A DNA stretch of 31,864 nucleotides from JASFTV01 sp050050615. GTDB lineage: Bacteria > Desulfobacterota > DSM-4660 > Desulfatiglandales > HGW-15. Position 1 is the first letter of the stretch; every line of letters starts with the position of its first letter. The stretch is from NCBI GenBank assembly GCA_050050615.1, contig JASFTV010000005.1:1-31864 (forward strand). Reading direction: 5' to 3'. The notes under the pieces were generated by a model. That model worked only from the letters and a program-made list of their open reading frames with translations. It did no database searches and was not told where the DNA came from. Made by a program: the position numbers and the translations under genes. Shown in pieces: positions 16,169 through 24,504 of this stretch.

Positions 16169-16255
16169 ATGGGTGTTGGATGGCTTATCTTAATTGTGGT
16201 GTTGTGGATTGTCCTTCAGGCTTATGTCTTGCCGAAACTCGGCATTTCAACCTGA
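16169..16255 (+). CDS. 28-residue membrane microprotein
   Basis: A very short gene: ATG at 16169, TGA at 16253-16255. The product is one membrane helix with a short polar tail: it begins MGVGWLILIVVLWIVLQAYV and ends LPKLGIST. AAAGGA lies 9 bases upstream, a sound ribosome site. Glycine and tryptophan at the start, a 16-residue hydrophobic core and a KLG tail give a balanced single-pass protein rather than a random frame. I have an impression of similar tiny W-L-Q...LPKLG peptides in other anaerobic deltaproteobacteria, but cannot verify it. Function unknown; candidates include a small subunit of a membrane complex. Confidence 0.55.
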   Translation: MGVGWLILIVVLWIVLQAYVLPKLGIST

Positions 16256-16360
16256 CTGAGAGATCGTTGCCAGGTGGGCAAGCCGGATACATCCAAAACA
16301 GAATTTAAGCAAAATAACAAGTAATTGAGTTTATTATCTAAAGTGATACATTGGCCCTCT

Positions 16361-17998
16361 CTAGGCTTCCTCTAACTTCTTTCGCTCCTCTGCCCTCAAC
16401 TCTCGCCTTAAGAGTTTACCCACTTTGGACTTGGGCAGCATGTCCCGAAATTCTATGTACTGGGGTACCTTATAGGGAGCAAGCCTTTCCCGACACCATC
16501 TCATGAGATCGTAGGAACTCACACCTTTTATATCTTTTTTGAGAACGACAAATGCCTTGATTCTTTCACCAGCCTTCTCGTCTGGGACGCCCACAACACA
16601 AGAGGCTATCACCGCATGGTGCTCCTGTAGCACCGATTCTATCTCCGAAGCAGCCACTCGATAGCCCTTATGCTTGATTGTGTCTACGGATCTGTCTAGA
16701 TAGAAGAGCCAGCCATCTTTATCTAGGCGCACGATGTCACGTGTCCGATACCAGAGTTTGCCATCCACGATCACAAAACACTCGGCGCTCTCTTCCGGCT
16801 TGTTCCAGTACGCCTTCACCATATGCTCTGAACGTACGAGCAATTCCCCGGGCTCTCCATGAGGGGCAGGCACCAGGGTATCAGGATCAACGAGCTTGAC
16901 CTGCTGAAGCGGCGTAATCCTGCCCGCGCTTCCCGGTGGAGGCCTCTCATCCATAGATGTGAGGGACACCCGCCCGCAGGTCTCCGTGGCCCCGTAACCT
17001 TGATAAACGGGCCTACCGAATTTCTTGAGCCATCTCTCTGCCACCTCCACGGGCAATACGTCCCCCCCGGAAAAACAGTATTTGAGAGAGCGCAAATCGT
17101 AGTCGTTTACCCTGTCATGCTCAAGAATCATGCGGTACATTGCAGGAACGCCAAAGAAGGTCAGCACCCTATACCGCTCAATATGGTCGAATAGCCCATC
17201 TAGATTGACCCTGGGCAGCAATATCAACCTATCCCCCGAGAGCAGCGCCCCTAGACCCACCGCCTGACCTAGGATATGGTAAAGGGGCCCCCCTTGGATG
17301 ACGGTATCCTTTCCCTTCGGAATGTGGGATTCGCTCATGGTTCTCTGCTCGGTTACACTTTCCAGAAATGTAACTTCTGCAAAGGGTACGCCCTTGGGAA
17401 GGGCTGTGGTTCCGCCGGTGTATAGCATCTCAAAGATTTCTTCACTTTCCGCTTTGAATCGGGACAACGAAGAAGTACGGCTGTCTTTAAGGAGCTTCCT
17501 AAAGCTGAAGATGCCTTTCCCAGGGGCGAAGCCTCCCTTTGGAATCTTATTGAAACCAGAGCCTATGAATCTTTTCCACCACGGTAATAGTCCGGCTATG
17601 TTTGTTATCACTACCCTTTTCAAGCTGGTCTCCGGAAGAACCTGCGCGACGTACCCAAAGTTGGTGTCCAGGCAGAAGATTGTCTCTGCTCCGCTGTCGT
17701 TGGCCATGTACTGGAGATCAACGTGCGTGTAAATGGGAGATATCGGTATGGCCACCGCACCAAGACGCAACAAGGCAAGCCATGCCATGACCCATTGAGG
17801 AGAATTGGAAAGGTAGAGAATCGCTTTATCACCCCTGTCTAATCCAAGCTCATGTAAACTGACAGCCAATCTCTCAGATAACTCGTGCAGCTGATAGTAA
17901 GTGTAACTCTGCCCCAAGTACACCAGCGCTGGCATCTTTGAAAAATCTTGGCATACCCTCTCAAACTGTTCATAGATTGATCCGGCTGGTATTTCCAT
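16361..17998 (-). CDS. AMP-dependent acyl-CoA synthetase (long-chain/aromatic type)
   Basis: About 545 residues of the acyl-adenylate-forming family: carboxylate plus ATP to acyl-AMP, then to acyl-CoA. Motifs in order are YTGGTTALPKG (ATP loop, near residue 195), GYGATETCG, YRTRDIVRLDKDGWLFYLDR, HKGYRVAASEIE, and the C-terminal catalytic lysine in LPKSKVGKLLRREL. The ATG at 17998 is preferred over the one two codons earlier, because GAGGGA lies about 6 bases before it while it directly abuts the first. The gene follows livF by 135 bases on the same strand, so the liv-type importer probably brings in the acid that this enzyme activates. Substrate could be a fatty, branched or aromatic acid; the sequence alone does not decide. 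Confidence 0.88.
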   Translation of the reverse strand: MEIPAGSIYEQFERVCQDFSKMPALVYLGQSYTYYQLHELSERLAVSLHELGLDRGDKAILYLSNSPQWVMAWLALLRLGAVAIPISPIYTHVDLQYMANDSGAETIFCLDTNFGYVAQVLPETSLKRVVITNIAGLLPWWKRFIGSGFNKIPKGGFAPGKGIFSFRKLLKDSRTSSLSRFKAESEEIFEMLYTGGTTALPKGVPFAEVTFLESVTEQRTMSESHIPKGKDTVIQGGPLYHILGQAVGLGALLSGDRLILLPRVNLDGLFDHIERYRVLTFFGVPAMYRMILEHDRVNDYDLRSLKYCFSGGDVLPVEVAERWLKKFGRPVYQGYGATETCGRVSLTSMDERPPPGSAGRITPLQQVKLVDPDTLVPAPHGEPGELLVRSEHMVKAYWNKPEESAECFVIVDGKLWYRTRDIVRLDKDGWLFYLDRSVDTIKHKGYRVAASEIESVLQEHHAVIASCVVGVPDEKAGERIKAFVVLKKDIKGVSSYDLMRWCRERLAPYKVPQYIEFRDMLPKSKVGKLLRRELRAEERKKLEEA

Positions 17999-18133
17999 CA
18001 CCATTCCCTCAAAGCCCAGCTTCCAGCCTCCGCCTTTCCTGCAGGACAGCGAAGAAAGGAAACGTGTCTCTTCGCTCCATGAAGAAGATACCCGAACCCG
18101 ATGACAAATCGCGGGCTAATGAGCTGTCTCTCT

Positions 18134-18877
18134 CTACACGCCGAAGTAAGCCGCCTTGACTTCTGGGTTTTCCATGAGTTCCTCTCCTGTACCCCTGAGA
18201 ACAAGGGTTCCATTTTCGATCACGTACCCACGGTCGATGATGGGCAGGAGAGGCCTGGCAAATTGTTCAGCCACCAAAATGGTGACCTGTTCCCCTCTGA
18301 TCTGCTTTATTGCTCGAACCAGGTCTTGCTGGAGGAGAGGTGAGAGACCTAAGAGTGGCTCGTCCATGAGGAGAAGTCGCGGGCTGGGCATCAACGCCAT
18401 ACCGATGGCCAGCATCTGTTGCTCTCCTCCGCTACAAAACCCGGCCTTCCTTTTACCTATTTGTTCTAAGCGAGGGAAGATGGAATAGACGAATTCTAAG
18501 CGTTTTGTTATTTCCAAATCCCTCCGTACGCATACAGCTATCTTTAGGTTTTCGCTTACGCTGCTGTCAGGAAAAATGGGATGTCTTTCACGACTGAGGA
18601 CAATCCCTCTCTTAACCCTCTCGCTGGGTTTGGTATTAATGATCTCCTCACCCTCAAACATCAGCGCGCCAAGAACGGTTATTCTTTCCCCGCCTTTGCG
18701 GTATTCTTTCTTCCTCATGTCAATGATCAGACCCGACACGGTGTTCATCAAGGTGGTCTTACCGGCGCTGTTTGAACCGAGAACACCCACGATCTCTTCT
18801 TTGTGGACCTCTATACTGAGGTCATTGATGGCCAAGGCATTCTCAAAAAACACCATAAGGTCTCTGACCTCTAACAT
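18134..18877 (-). CDS. livF: ABC transporter ATP-binding protein, LivF type
   Basis: 247 residues from the ATG at 18877. AGAGGA just upstream lies in the 3' end of livG, whose TAA is one base away; a longer open frame into livG is ignored. Walker A is GSNSAGKTT (residues 34-42), the signature is SGGEQQMLAIG, and Walker B is LLLMDEPLLGLSP. The C-terminal YVIENGTLVLRGTGEELM is typical of LivF. It hydrolyses ATP at the inner face of the membrane for the liv-type importer encoded by the upstream genes. Two basic inserts (MRKKEYRKGGERI) make it slightly longer than E. coli LivF. Confidence 0.93.
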   Translation of the reverse strand: MLEVRDLMVFFENALAINDLSIEVHKEEIVGVLGSNSAGKTTLMNTVSGLIIDMRKKEYRKGGERITVLGALMFEGEEIINTKPSERVKRGIVLSRERHPIFPDSSVSENLKIAVCVRRDLEITKRLEFVYSIFPRLEQIGKRKAGFCSGGEQQMLAIGMALMPSPRLLLMDEPLLGLSPLLQQDLVRAIKQIRGEQVTILVAEQFARPLLPIIDRGYVIENGTLVLRGTGEELMENPEVKAAYFGV

Positions 18878-18878
18878 T

Positions 18879-19637
18879 TTATTCCTCTGCCTCGCTTCCA
18901 AGATAGGCTGCTTTTACTGCATCGCTCTCCATCACCTCATGAGGAGAACCGTCTGCAATTTTTCTTCCAAAGTTGAGTGCAATCACCCGGTTGGCGACAC
19001 GAAACAGTTCCCGTAACCTGTGCTCTACCATAATGACACTGAGGCCCTCCTCATGGAGCCTTTCAATGATAGGGAGGGTACTGGCCACTTCTGACATAGA
19101 CATTCCAGAAAAGAGCTCATCGAGTATGAGCAAATCTGACCGAAGTGCAAGGCAGCGTGCCAGCTCAAGGCGTTTGAGATACCCATGCGGAAGACTGGAA
19201 GCCACCTTATAGGGAACGAAGGAATCCCGCTCAAAACCGACCTCCTCCAGAAGGTCAATGGCTATATCGTCCCTTTCCCCGAATTTCCCTCCCCTCAACT
19301 TTCTTACCCTGGTAGAGTACAGCGGGATGATAAGGTTTTTGAAAGCGGCAAGCTGGTAAAAGGGCTTCACCATCTGAAAAGTCCGAGCCATGCCCAACTC
19401 AGCGATCTTATAAGGCCTTTTGCCTGTAATATCCATACCTCGGAATAGCACTTTTCCAGCGTCCGGTTTTACAAATCCGGTAACCAGATTGACCAGTGTC
19501 GTCTTTCCGGAGCCGTTGGGGCCTATGACACCCAGAAGCTCTCCTTTTCGCAGATGAAAACTCACCCTTTGTACGGCCAACAAACCGCCGAATCTCTTAT
19601 TTAGATCCTGGACTTCCAATATTGTTTCATTTTCCAT
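18879..19637 (-). CDS. livG: ABC transporter ATP-binding protein, LivG type
   Basis: 252 residues from the ATG at 19637, one base after the livM stop (TAG-A-ATG); the upstream extension in the open frame overlaps livM and is not credible. Walker A is GPNGSGKTT (39-47), followed by the LivG hallmark GMARTFQMVKPFYQL. The ABC signature is unusual, LPHGYLKRLELARCL where E. coli LivG has LAYGQQRRLEIARCM, and Walker B is followed by DELFSGMS rather than DEPAAGLN. The catalytic glutamate is kept. Partner of LivF in the importer. Confidence 0.92.
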   Translation of the reverse strand: MENETILEVQDLNKRFGGLLAVQRVSFHLRKGELLGVIGPNGSGKTTLVNLVTGFVKPDAGKVLFRGMDITGKRPYKIAELGMARTFQMVKPFYQLAAFKNLIIPLYSTRVRKLRGGKFGERDDIAIDLLEEVGFERDSFVPYKVASSLPHGYLKRLELARCLALRSDLLILDELFSGMSMSEVASTLPIIERLHEEGLSVIMVEHRLRELFRVANRVIALNFGRKIADGSPHEVMESDAVKAAYLGSEAEE

Positions 19638-19638
19638 T

Positions 19639-20655
19639 CTATCCAACTTCCACAAGTCTTTCGAATTGGTGATACTTTCTTTGCAAATAGTGAAAAATGC
19701 CTTCAGGTAGGCCAACAATGCAGATAATGAGGATTGCCGAGTAGAAGACCACTCTCAGCGTCCCGAAAGCTCTCAGGGCTTCTGAAAGAGGAACCAGGAT
19801 AAAAGCACCCACTGTTGGACCAGCGAAGGTACCAACCCCTCCCAGTACTGCGCAGGTTAAAGGTAGGATAGAGTAATCCAAGGCAAAGGCCGGCATGCCT
19901 ACGAACTGGTAGTAATGCGTCATAAAAGAACCTGCAAATGCACCTGCTATGCCGGCAATGAACACGGCTTGAGCCTTGAATTTATGAATATTAATCGCTC
20001 CGCTCATAACGGCCATATCATTGTCCCGAATCCCCTGTAGTACCAGCCCATAATCCTCGTTGATTAACCTGCGAAAACCGAAGAGGCAAATCAGGAGTGC
20101 GAGAACGGGGACATAGAGCTCAAACCACATATGAGGCAAGGGAGACAGCCCACTCATACCCTCGCTCCCGCCAAGAATCTTACTCGCCTCAATAAATCTT
20201 GTGAGGAGCAATGGCAAGGTGAGTGTAACGATTGCAAAATATACCCCTCTGAGCCTCAATACTGGAAAGAGCAAGAAGGTACAGAACAGCGCCCCACCTA
20301 AAGTTCCAAATGGTATGCTCAAGAAATATGGCCAGCCAAGGCTTTTATTCAAAACTCCTGTTAGATAGGCCCCAGCACCAAAGAAAAGTGCCTGACCTAA
20401 AGATACCAACCCGACAGAGGCCATTAAATCCCAACTCAAGGAAAGCAAGGCGATGGCACAGGTGATAACCAATACCTTCTCCCAATATAACCCTACGACA
20501 TCTTTCAAGAGCGGGAAAAGAAGTAAGGCAATAACTGGAACAACTCTTGGGACCAGCAGATATAACATCTCCCTGTAAGATGAAAGAGCGAATATATCCT
20601 CACACCGAGCCTTGATGCCCCGATCGAGCCTTTCCTTTCTGTATCGAACCCCCAT
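19639..20655 (-). CDS. livM: ABC transporter permease, LivM type
   Basis: 338 residues from the ATG at 20655, with AGAGGG upstream and the livH stop one base away. A cytoplasmic basic N-terminus precedes about nine or ten membrane helices. Family motifs are LSWDLMASVGLVSLGQALFFG, LRLRGVYFAIVTLTL, GGSEGMSGL and, near the C-terminus, AVLGGVGTFAGPTVGAFI. It forms the membrane channel with LivH. The start is less certain than for neighbours, since an in-frame ATG inside livH gives 12 more residues, but the coupling geometry favours this one. Confidence 0.92.
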   Translation of the reverse strand: MGVRYRKERLDRGIKARCEDIFALSSYREMLYLLVPRVVPVIALLLFPLLKDVVGLYWEKVLVITCAIALLSLSWDLMASVGLVSLGQALFFGAGAYLTGVLNKSLGWPYFLSIPFGTLGGALFCTFLLFPVLRLRGVYFAIVTLTLPLLLTRFIEASKILGGSEGMSGLSPLPHMWFELYVPVLALLICLFGFRRLINEDYGLVLQGIRDNDMAVMSGAINIHKFKAQAVFIAGIAGAFAGSFMTHYYQFVGMPAFALDYSILPLTCAVLGGVGTFAGPTVGAFILVPLSEALRAFGTLRVVFYSAILIICIVGLPEGIFHYLQRKYHQFERLVEVG

Positions 20656-20656
20656 C

Positions 20657-21529
20657 TTACACCCTCTCTTCCAGCTCCTTGAACTTGCCAAAAAGACCCG
20701 ATGGTTTTACTGTAAGAACGATGACAATGGCTGCCAGATACACGACCATCATCCACTCTGCCGAAAGGTACATACTGGTGATGATCTGGGCATATCCAAG
20801 GATGAGGCTCGCTACTAGGATTCCCGGAACACTTTCCAGTCCACCCACAATCCCTACAGCCACAGCTATCAGTAACACGTCATAACCTATGTTTATTGAA
20901 ATGATTCCCAAAGGGAGAATGGAGATGGCAGCTACGGCGGCCATAGCCGAGCCAAAGGCCAGACTGAGCGCTGCCGTCCAGTCTGATTCTATTCCGAGAG
21001 AAATAGCTGTGCGCTCATTCTGAGCAATTCCCCTGAACGACCATCCAATCCTTGTGTGATGAGTAAAGATGTACAGGAAGAGAACCAAAGCCAACCCAAT
21101 GCCGATAATAAAGAGGCGCTGATAGTCTACCGGCACTCCTGCTATGAATACGGTGCCCTTCTTAAAGTACGGGAGAGTGAACTCGTAGGTTACAAATCCC
21201 TTCCAGCGGAAGAACTCAAGCATGCCAACCCCAAGGGCAAAGGTGGCAATCACCTCGGACAGCACGATCCCCCGGACTCTCAGGAGGATTGCCCAGTATA
21301 CAACAAAGCCAAGAAGCCCTACGATGCCTATAGTGATGAATATGGCCAGCACAAAAGGTAATCCAAGGTAGTTGAGAAGCATCCATGCAAGGTAACCACT
21401 GAGGAGATATAGACCCCCATATGCGAAATTGGCCACCCCACTGATGCCGAAAGTGAGGCTAAAGCCTATAGCTATGAGGGCCAAGATCACGCTGTTCACA
21501 AGGCCATACACCAGTATGCTGCTTATCAT
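20657..21529 (-). CDS. livH: ABC transporter permease, LivH type
   Basis: 290 residues, strongly hydrophobic, about eight helices. It begins MISSILVYGLVNSVILALIA and has GFSLTFGISGVANFAYGGLY, IGWSFRGIAQNERTAISLGI (coupling region) and GGLESVPGILVASLILGYAQ. The ATG at 21529 follows AAAGGTAAGAG. Between it and the upstream binding-protein gene lies the 340-bp inverted-repeat element C, so transcription from the binding-protein promoter must cross that structure. Confidence 0.93.
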   Translation of the reverse strand: MISSILVYGLVNSVILALIAIGFSLTFGISGVANFAYGGLYLLSGYLAWMLLNYLGLPFVLAIFITIGIVGLLGFVVYWAILLRVRGIVLSEVIATFALGVGMLEFFRWKGFVTYEFTLPYFKKGTVFIAGVPVDYQRLFIIGIGLALVLFLYIFTHHTRIGWSFRGIAQNERTAISLGIESDWTAALSLAFGSAMAAVAAISILPLGIISINIGYDVLLIAVAVGIVGGLESVPGILVASLILGYAQIITSMYLSAEWMMVVYLAAIVIVLTVKPSGLFGKFKELEERV

Positions 21530-21546
21530 CTCTTACCTTTGTAAAA

Positions 21547-21888
21547 GGAGCGATCTGTGCAAGTTTGTTGTAACAGAAATAACTTATCCAAATGAGAATG
21601 ACGACCGGGGTCCGTCGGGGTTGGTCTCTCAGATCCGCAACTCAAATTTCCAAGGGACTCCTTTCACGCCCCCATAACATCAATAGGTACCCCGGGCGGG
21701 CACAGAAGCCTATCTTCGCTTGAAAGCGGCTCTTATGGGGCTGCTCCGGGGCGACTGGCAAAAATTTGGTGCCGTTGAAAGGGCTACGGAGCGTATAGTT
21801 GCGGTCTGGACGACCAACGCCGACGGCCACCGCTACGATTGAAGGTTGTCAAGTTATTTGCGATACACAATACTAGTTAGATCGCTCC
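21547..21888. mobile_element. MITE-like inverted-repeat element C, between binding protein gene and livH
   Basis: The left arm has GAAATAACTTATCC, GACGACCGGGG and CCGTCGGGGTTGGTCTCTCA, then CCGCAACT. The right arm (minus strand) is CTAGTATTGTGTATCG-CAAATAACTT, GGCCGTCGG and TTGGTCGTCCAGACCGCAAC. These are the two ends of element A, with this copy inverted relative to it. The outer flanks GGAGCGATCT (21547-21556) and AGATCGCTCC (21879-21888) are perfect reverse complements, extending the hairpin. The interior has no ORF with support. It ends 17 bases before the livH start codon, just clear of its ribosome site. Confidence 0.6.
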
Positions 21889-21911
21889 CGTGAAGAAATA
21901 TAGCCTAACGA

Positions 21912-23204
21912 TTATTTCATATAGGAAGGAAGCTGAATCTTAGCCTCTGCAACGACCTCCGGGAAGACGGGCACTCGAACGCCAGGTTTTACCCACTGGA
22001 AGGCACAGCCCAGGGCTGTCTCTTTCGGATCAAGACCGTAGATCACCTGATGGTCTTTGCCGAACTTAATCCTCCCGACAACCCCATTCATGTCTGTTTT
22101 TTCAAGGGCGCTGACAATGGCATCCGGGTCAAGGCTTCCAGCACGCGTGATCGCATCGGCCATAATATAGACTGCGTCATAGCTCGGTCCCGGACCATGA
22201 CCAGAAAGTTGCACCCTTGCCTTCTCGCCCCATCTTTTGCCGAAATTTGTATTAAATTCGACTGATTTTGGCACTGCCTTGACAGGAATTGGGCCTATCT
22301 CGAAAAGAAAGTTGACCATGCCTTCGACCTCTTGTTCAAAGACTTCCCAAGCATCACCCGGGGCAACGGGACTGATGAAACCGCAAAGGAGAGACGGAAT
22401 TCTCATGGCACGGGCCTGCTTCAGCAGTATACCGCTCTGGGGCATGTCGAATATAGGCACAACCACCTGGGCTTTTTTTGCTCTCACCTTGATAAGAGTA
22501 GAGGAGAAGTCGCTCGCGCCCAAAGGGAAGGCGTCGGAGCCGGTGACCTCCCAGCCCTGTTTTTCGTACCACTTCTGGAGACCCTTGCCTGTTGCCTTTG
22601 CCCACAGTGTATCCTGTAGCGCGAGATATGCCTTGTTAAAACCAAACTCTTTGTTAAGAAACCCCATCACCCCCTGAAGATATTTGACAAGGTAAATAGC
22701 ATTAAGGCAATTCCGGAAAAAGTACTTGTACTTGTCATATTCCTGGACGATCTTTTTCTGGTATGCGGGTGTCATGGCGATTGAGCAAATGTAAGGGAGT
22801 TTATACTTGGAAACAAGGTCCATGGACGCCATCAATATCTCGGAGCGAAACGCACCCAATACGATGGCATGGGGCTTTTTCTCTAGGATGAGCTTCTCGA
22901 CCGCGGTCAGGGCATCATGTACCGGGATGCCTGGTTCGTGTTCCCTCGTGTCTATAGAGTAAGCCTTGAGCGGGCGTTTTTCACCACCCACGAGAATTCC
23001 GCCCTTCGCATTGATCTCTTCTACCGCCATCTGAATGGCCATCCATCCGTCTCTCCCCTCGATAGAACCCAGGGCGGTAGGAACCCCAAACACGACTGGG
23101 TCACCTCCCGCAGCATAAACACTTCCCCCCAGCAAGAACGTGAGGGAGAGAGACAGTAACAGAACCCTTACCAAAAATGGCTTTTTGGCCTCCATCGTTC
23201 CCAT
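21912..23204 (-). CDS. ABC transporter substrate-binding protein (LivJ/LivK, Peripla_BP_6 type)
   Basis: 430 residues from the ATG at 23204, which follows a strong AAGGAGGT; the longer open frame has no such site. A signal peptide (EAKKPFLVRV, hydrophobic core, cleavage near SVYA-AGG) exports it. The mature protein is a type I periplasmic binding fold: DPVVFGVPTALGSIEG, GRDGWMAIQMAVEEINAKGG, EKKPHAIVLGAFRSE, PYICSIAMTPAYQ, and PSYDAVYIMADAITRAG. It delivers ligand to the LivHMGF importer. LivJ/K-like proteins of anaerobes bind amino acids, amides or aromatic and aliphatic acids; the neighbouring acyl-CoA ligase favours an organic acid here. Its leader is long and no convincing close promoter is visible. 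Confidence 0.92.
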   Translation of the reverse strand: MGTMEAKKPFLVRVLLLSLSLTFLLGGSVYAAGGDPVVFGVPTALGSIEGRDGWMAIQMAVEEINAKGGILVGGEKRPLKAYSIDTREHEPGIPVHDALTAVEKLILEKKPHAIVLGAFRSEILMASMDLVSKYKLPYICSIAMTPAYQKKIVQEYDKYKYFFRNCLNAIYLVKYLQGVMGFLNKEFGFNKAYLALQDTLWAKATGKGLQKWYEKQGWEVTGSDAFPLGASDFSSTLIKVRAKKAQVVVPIFDMPQSGILLKQARAMRIPSLLCGFISPVAPGDAWEVFEQEVEGMVNFLFEIGPIPVKAVPKSVEFNTNFGKRWGEKARVQLSGHGPGPSYDAVYIMADAITRAGSLDPDAIVSALEKTDMNGVVGRIKFGKDHQVIYGLDPKETALGCAFQWVKPGVRVPVFPEVVAEAKIQLPSYMK

Positions 23205-23667
23205 TTTGATACCTCCTTGTTTAGATTTTTTTGTCATTGAGAAAGTCCTCGCTCCAGGTGGGACCCCTGTTTGTGGATGGGTGCACACGCCGTCTCTTGC
23301 ACAGATTCTCTATGTCAGCTTGGACTTCTTAAGGCGGCGGTATCAACCCCGTAAGGGATCAAAACAAAAACAGGTTTTCCCCCAGCAGCGTTATCGAAAC
23401 TTATACCGTCACTCACATCCGGGAAGGAAACATGTTACTAACTGCATCGACGTTCTTGTATCTTCTTCTTAAGGTGGACTCCGGGAAAGGTTATGCGTAA
23501 CACAAGATCCCGGTTTTTTGATGTCAGCGAGTGAATGGGTATAAAAAAAGGTGAGCGTCTCGAAGGTATCTCTGCTTTTTCTCAACTCGATCTGACTGCA
23601 AGACATCACGTTATCGCTTGCACGGGTAAGGTTGAGAGGTACAGCAGTCTCAAGTTTTGTTTTCCCC

Positions 23668-23696
23668 ACCCTATTTGAAGGGAGATGCATTGTCAA
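23668..23696 (-). promoter_or_regulatory. Weak candidate promoter for the liv-type operon
   Basis: On the minus strand, TTGACA (23696-23691), 17 bases, TAGGGT (23673-23668). The -35 is perfect and the -10 poor. It would give a leader of over 450 bases before the binding protein gene. Confidence 0.25.
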
Positions 23697-23765
23697 CACA
23701 ATTCAAAAACCTTCCTCACTTATTGTTGGGGTTCCAATTGAGCTCTATTTCATTCTTGGGAAGGA

Positions 23766-23787
23766 ACAGGCTGATCACTTAGCCTGT
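23766..23787. terminator. Hairpin downstream of the atp operon
   Basis: ACAGGCT-GATCACTT-AGCCTGT is a 7-bp stem with an 8-base loop, about 105 bases past the last atp gene. No T-run follows in the direction of transcription (minus), so intrinsic termination is doubtful. Confidence 0.3.
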
Positions 23788-23892
23788 CAGGAACATTCGA
23801 GAGGTCGTTGAGTACAGGTTAACACGCACCATCAGAAGACCTAAGAGCAAAAGACCGCCAGGGAGAAAAAGGGCTTCGTAAAGTTTGTTTGG

Positions 23893-24504
23893 CTACCCGA
23901 TCTTTTTCCTTAGATGTTCCTTTGAGCTTTCCAAGTCTGTCATAAACTGTACGACGAGTCTATCACTGTCTTCTTGAGAAACCTCTTTCATAAGTTTATC
24001 TTCAACCATGGAGATAGCCATATCGACCAATTCATCTGATATCTCCTTTCTGGCCGTGGCTAATTTGTAATTGGCATACGCTTGCGCATCTTCGATCATC
24101 TTTTCAGCTGTGATCCTTCCACTTTCGATGATCTTCTCCTTTTCGAGTCTCCCCATCTCGAGAAATCTTTCTCGAGTCTCCTTTATCTCTTGATCAATAC
24201 CTTCTAACTTACTGGTTTCAACAGCCATCAGGGATTTTGCATGTTGCATCTGCGCATTAATCGAGGCTAGGTTTTCCTCAATCTTCTTTCGCACACCCCG
24301 AAGGTAAGTCATAAGGGGCTTTTTGGCATACTTCACAAAAAAGAAGACCAGAATGCCAAAATTAACCCACAGCATAATATTGTCCCATAGTTTTCGCCCA
24401 AGGCCGGCCCCGTCCTCTGCAAAGGCCTCATGGGGACTGAGAAGGAGCCAGACAGCTGAGGCCAAACAAAGCATGAAATAAGTTCTCCCTTTTCTAAGTT
24501 TCAA
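23893..24504 (-). CDS. atpF: ATP synthase F0 subunit b (signal-peptide type)
   Basis: 203 residues. It begins with a signal-like segment (RKGRTYFMLCLASAVWLLLS then EAFAEDG), as found in many deltaproteobacterial b subunits. A membrane helix follows (IMLWVNFGILVFFFVKYAKK), then a long charged coiled coil up to the C-terminus. Subunit b is the peripheral stalk that would hold F1 against the a subunit. It overlaps the upstream b-type gene by 4 bases (ATGA), so the two are translated together. It is the last gene of the F0 operon: in most genomes atpH and atpA follow b, but here about 690 non-coding bases follow, then an unrelated gene. Confidence 0.88.
   Translation of the reverse strand: MKLRKGRTYFMLCLASAVWLLLSPHEAFAEDGAGLGRKLWDNIMLWVNFGILVFFFVKYAKKPLMTYLRGVRKKIEENLASINAQMQHAKSLMAVETSKLEGIDQEIKETRERFLEMGRLEKEKIIESGRITAEKMIEDAQAYANYKLATARKEISDELVDMAISMVEDKLMKEVSQEDSDRLVVQFMTDLESSKEHLRKKIG

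Larger units (their letters stand above)
23205..23892. other. Long spacer between the atp operon and the binding protein gene
   Basis: About 690 bases without a supported gene. The part near the binding protein gene would be its 5' leader. I see a candidate promoter (23668-23696), a hairpin (23766-23787) and two partial copies of CTTCTTAAGG (near 23325 and 23463). I recognise no riboswitch or tRNA. The short frames here look random. Confidence 0.5.

Noticed and set aside
23205..23892. Possible riboswitch or small RNA in the long leader of the binding protein gene
   Set aside because: No recognisable aptamer core, tRNA-like fold or T-box motif could be found by eye.
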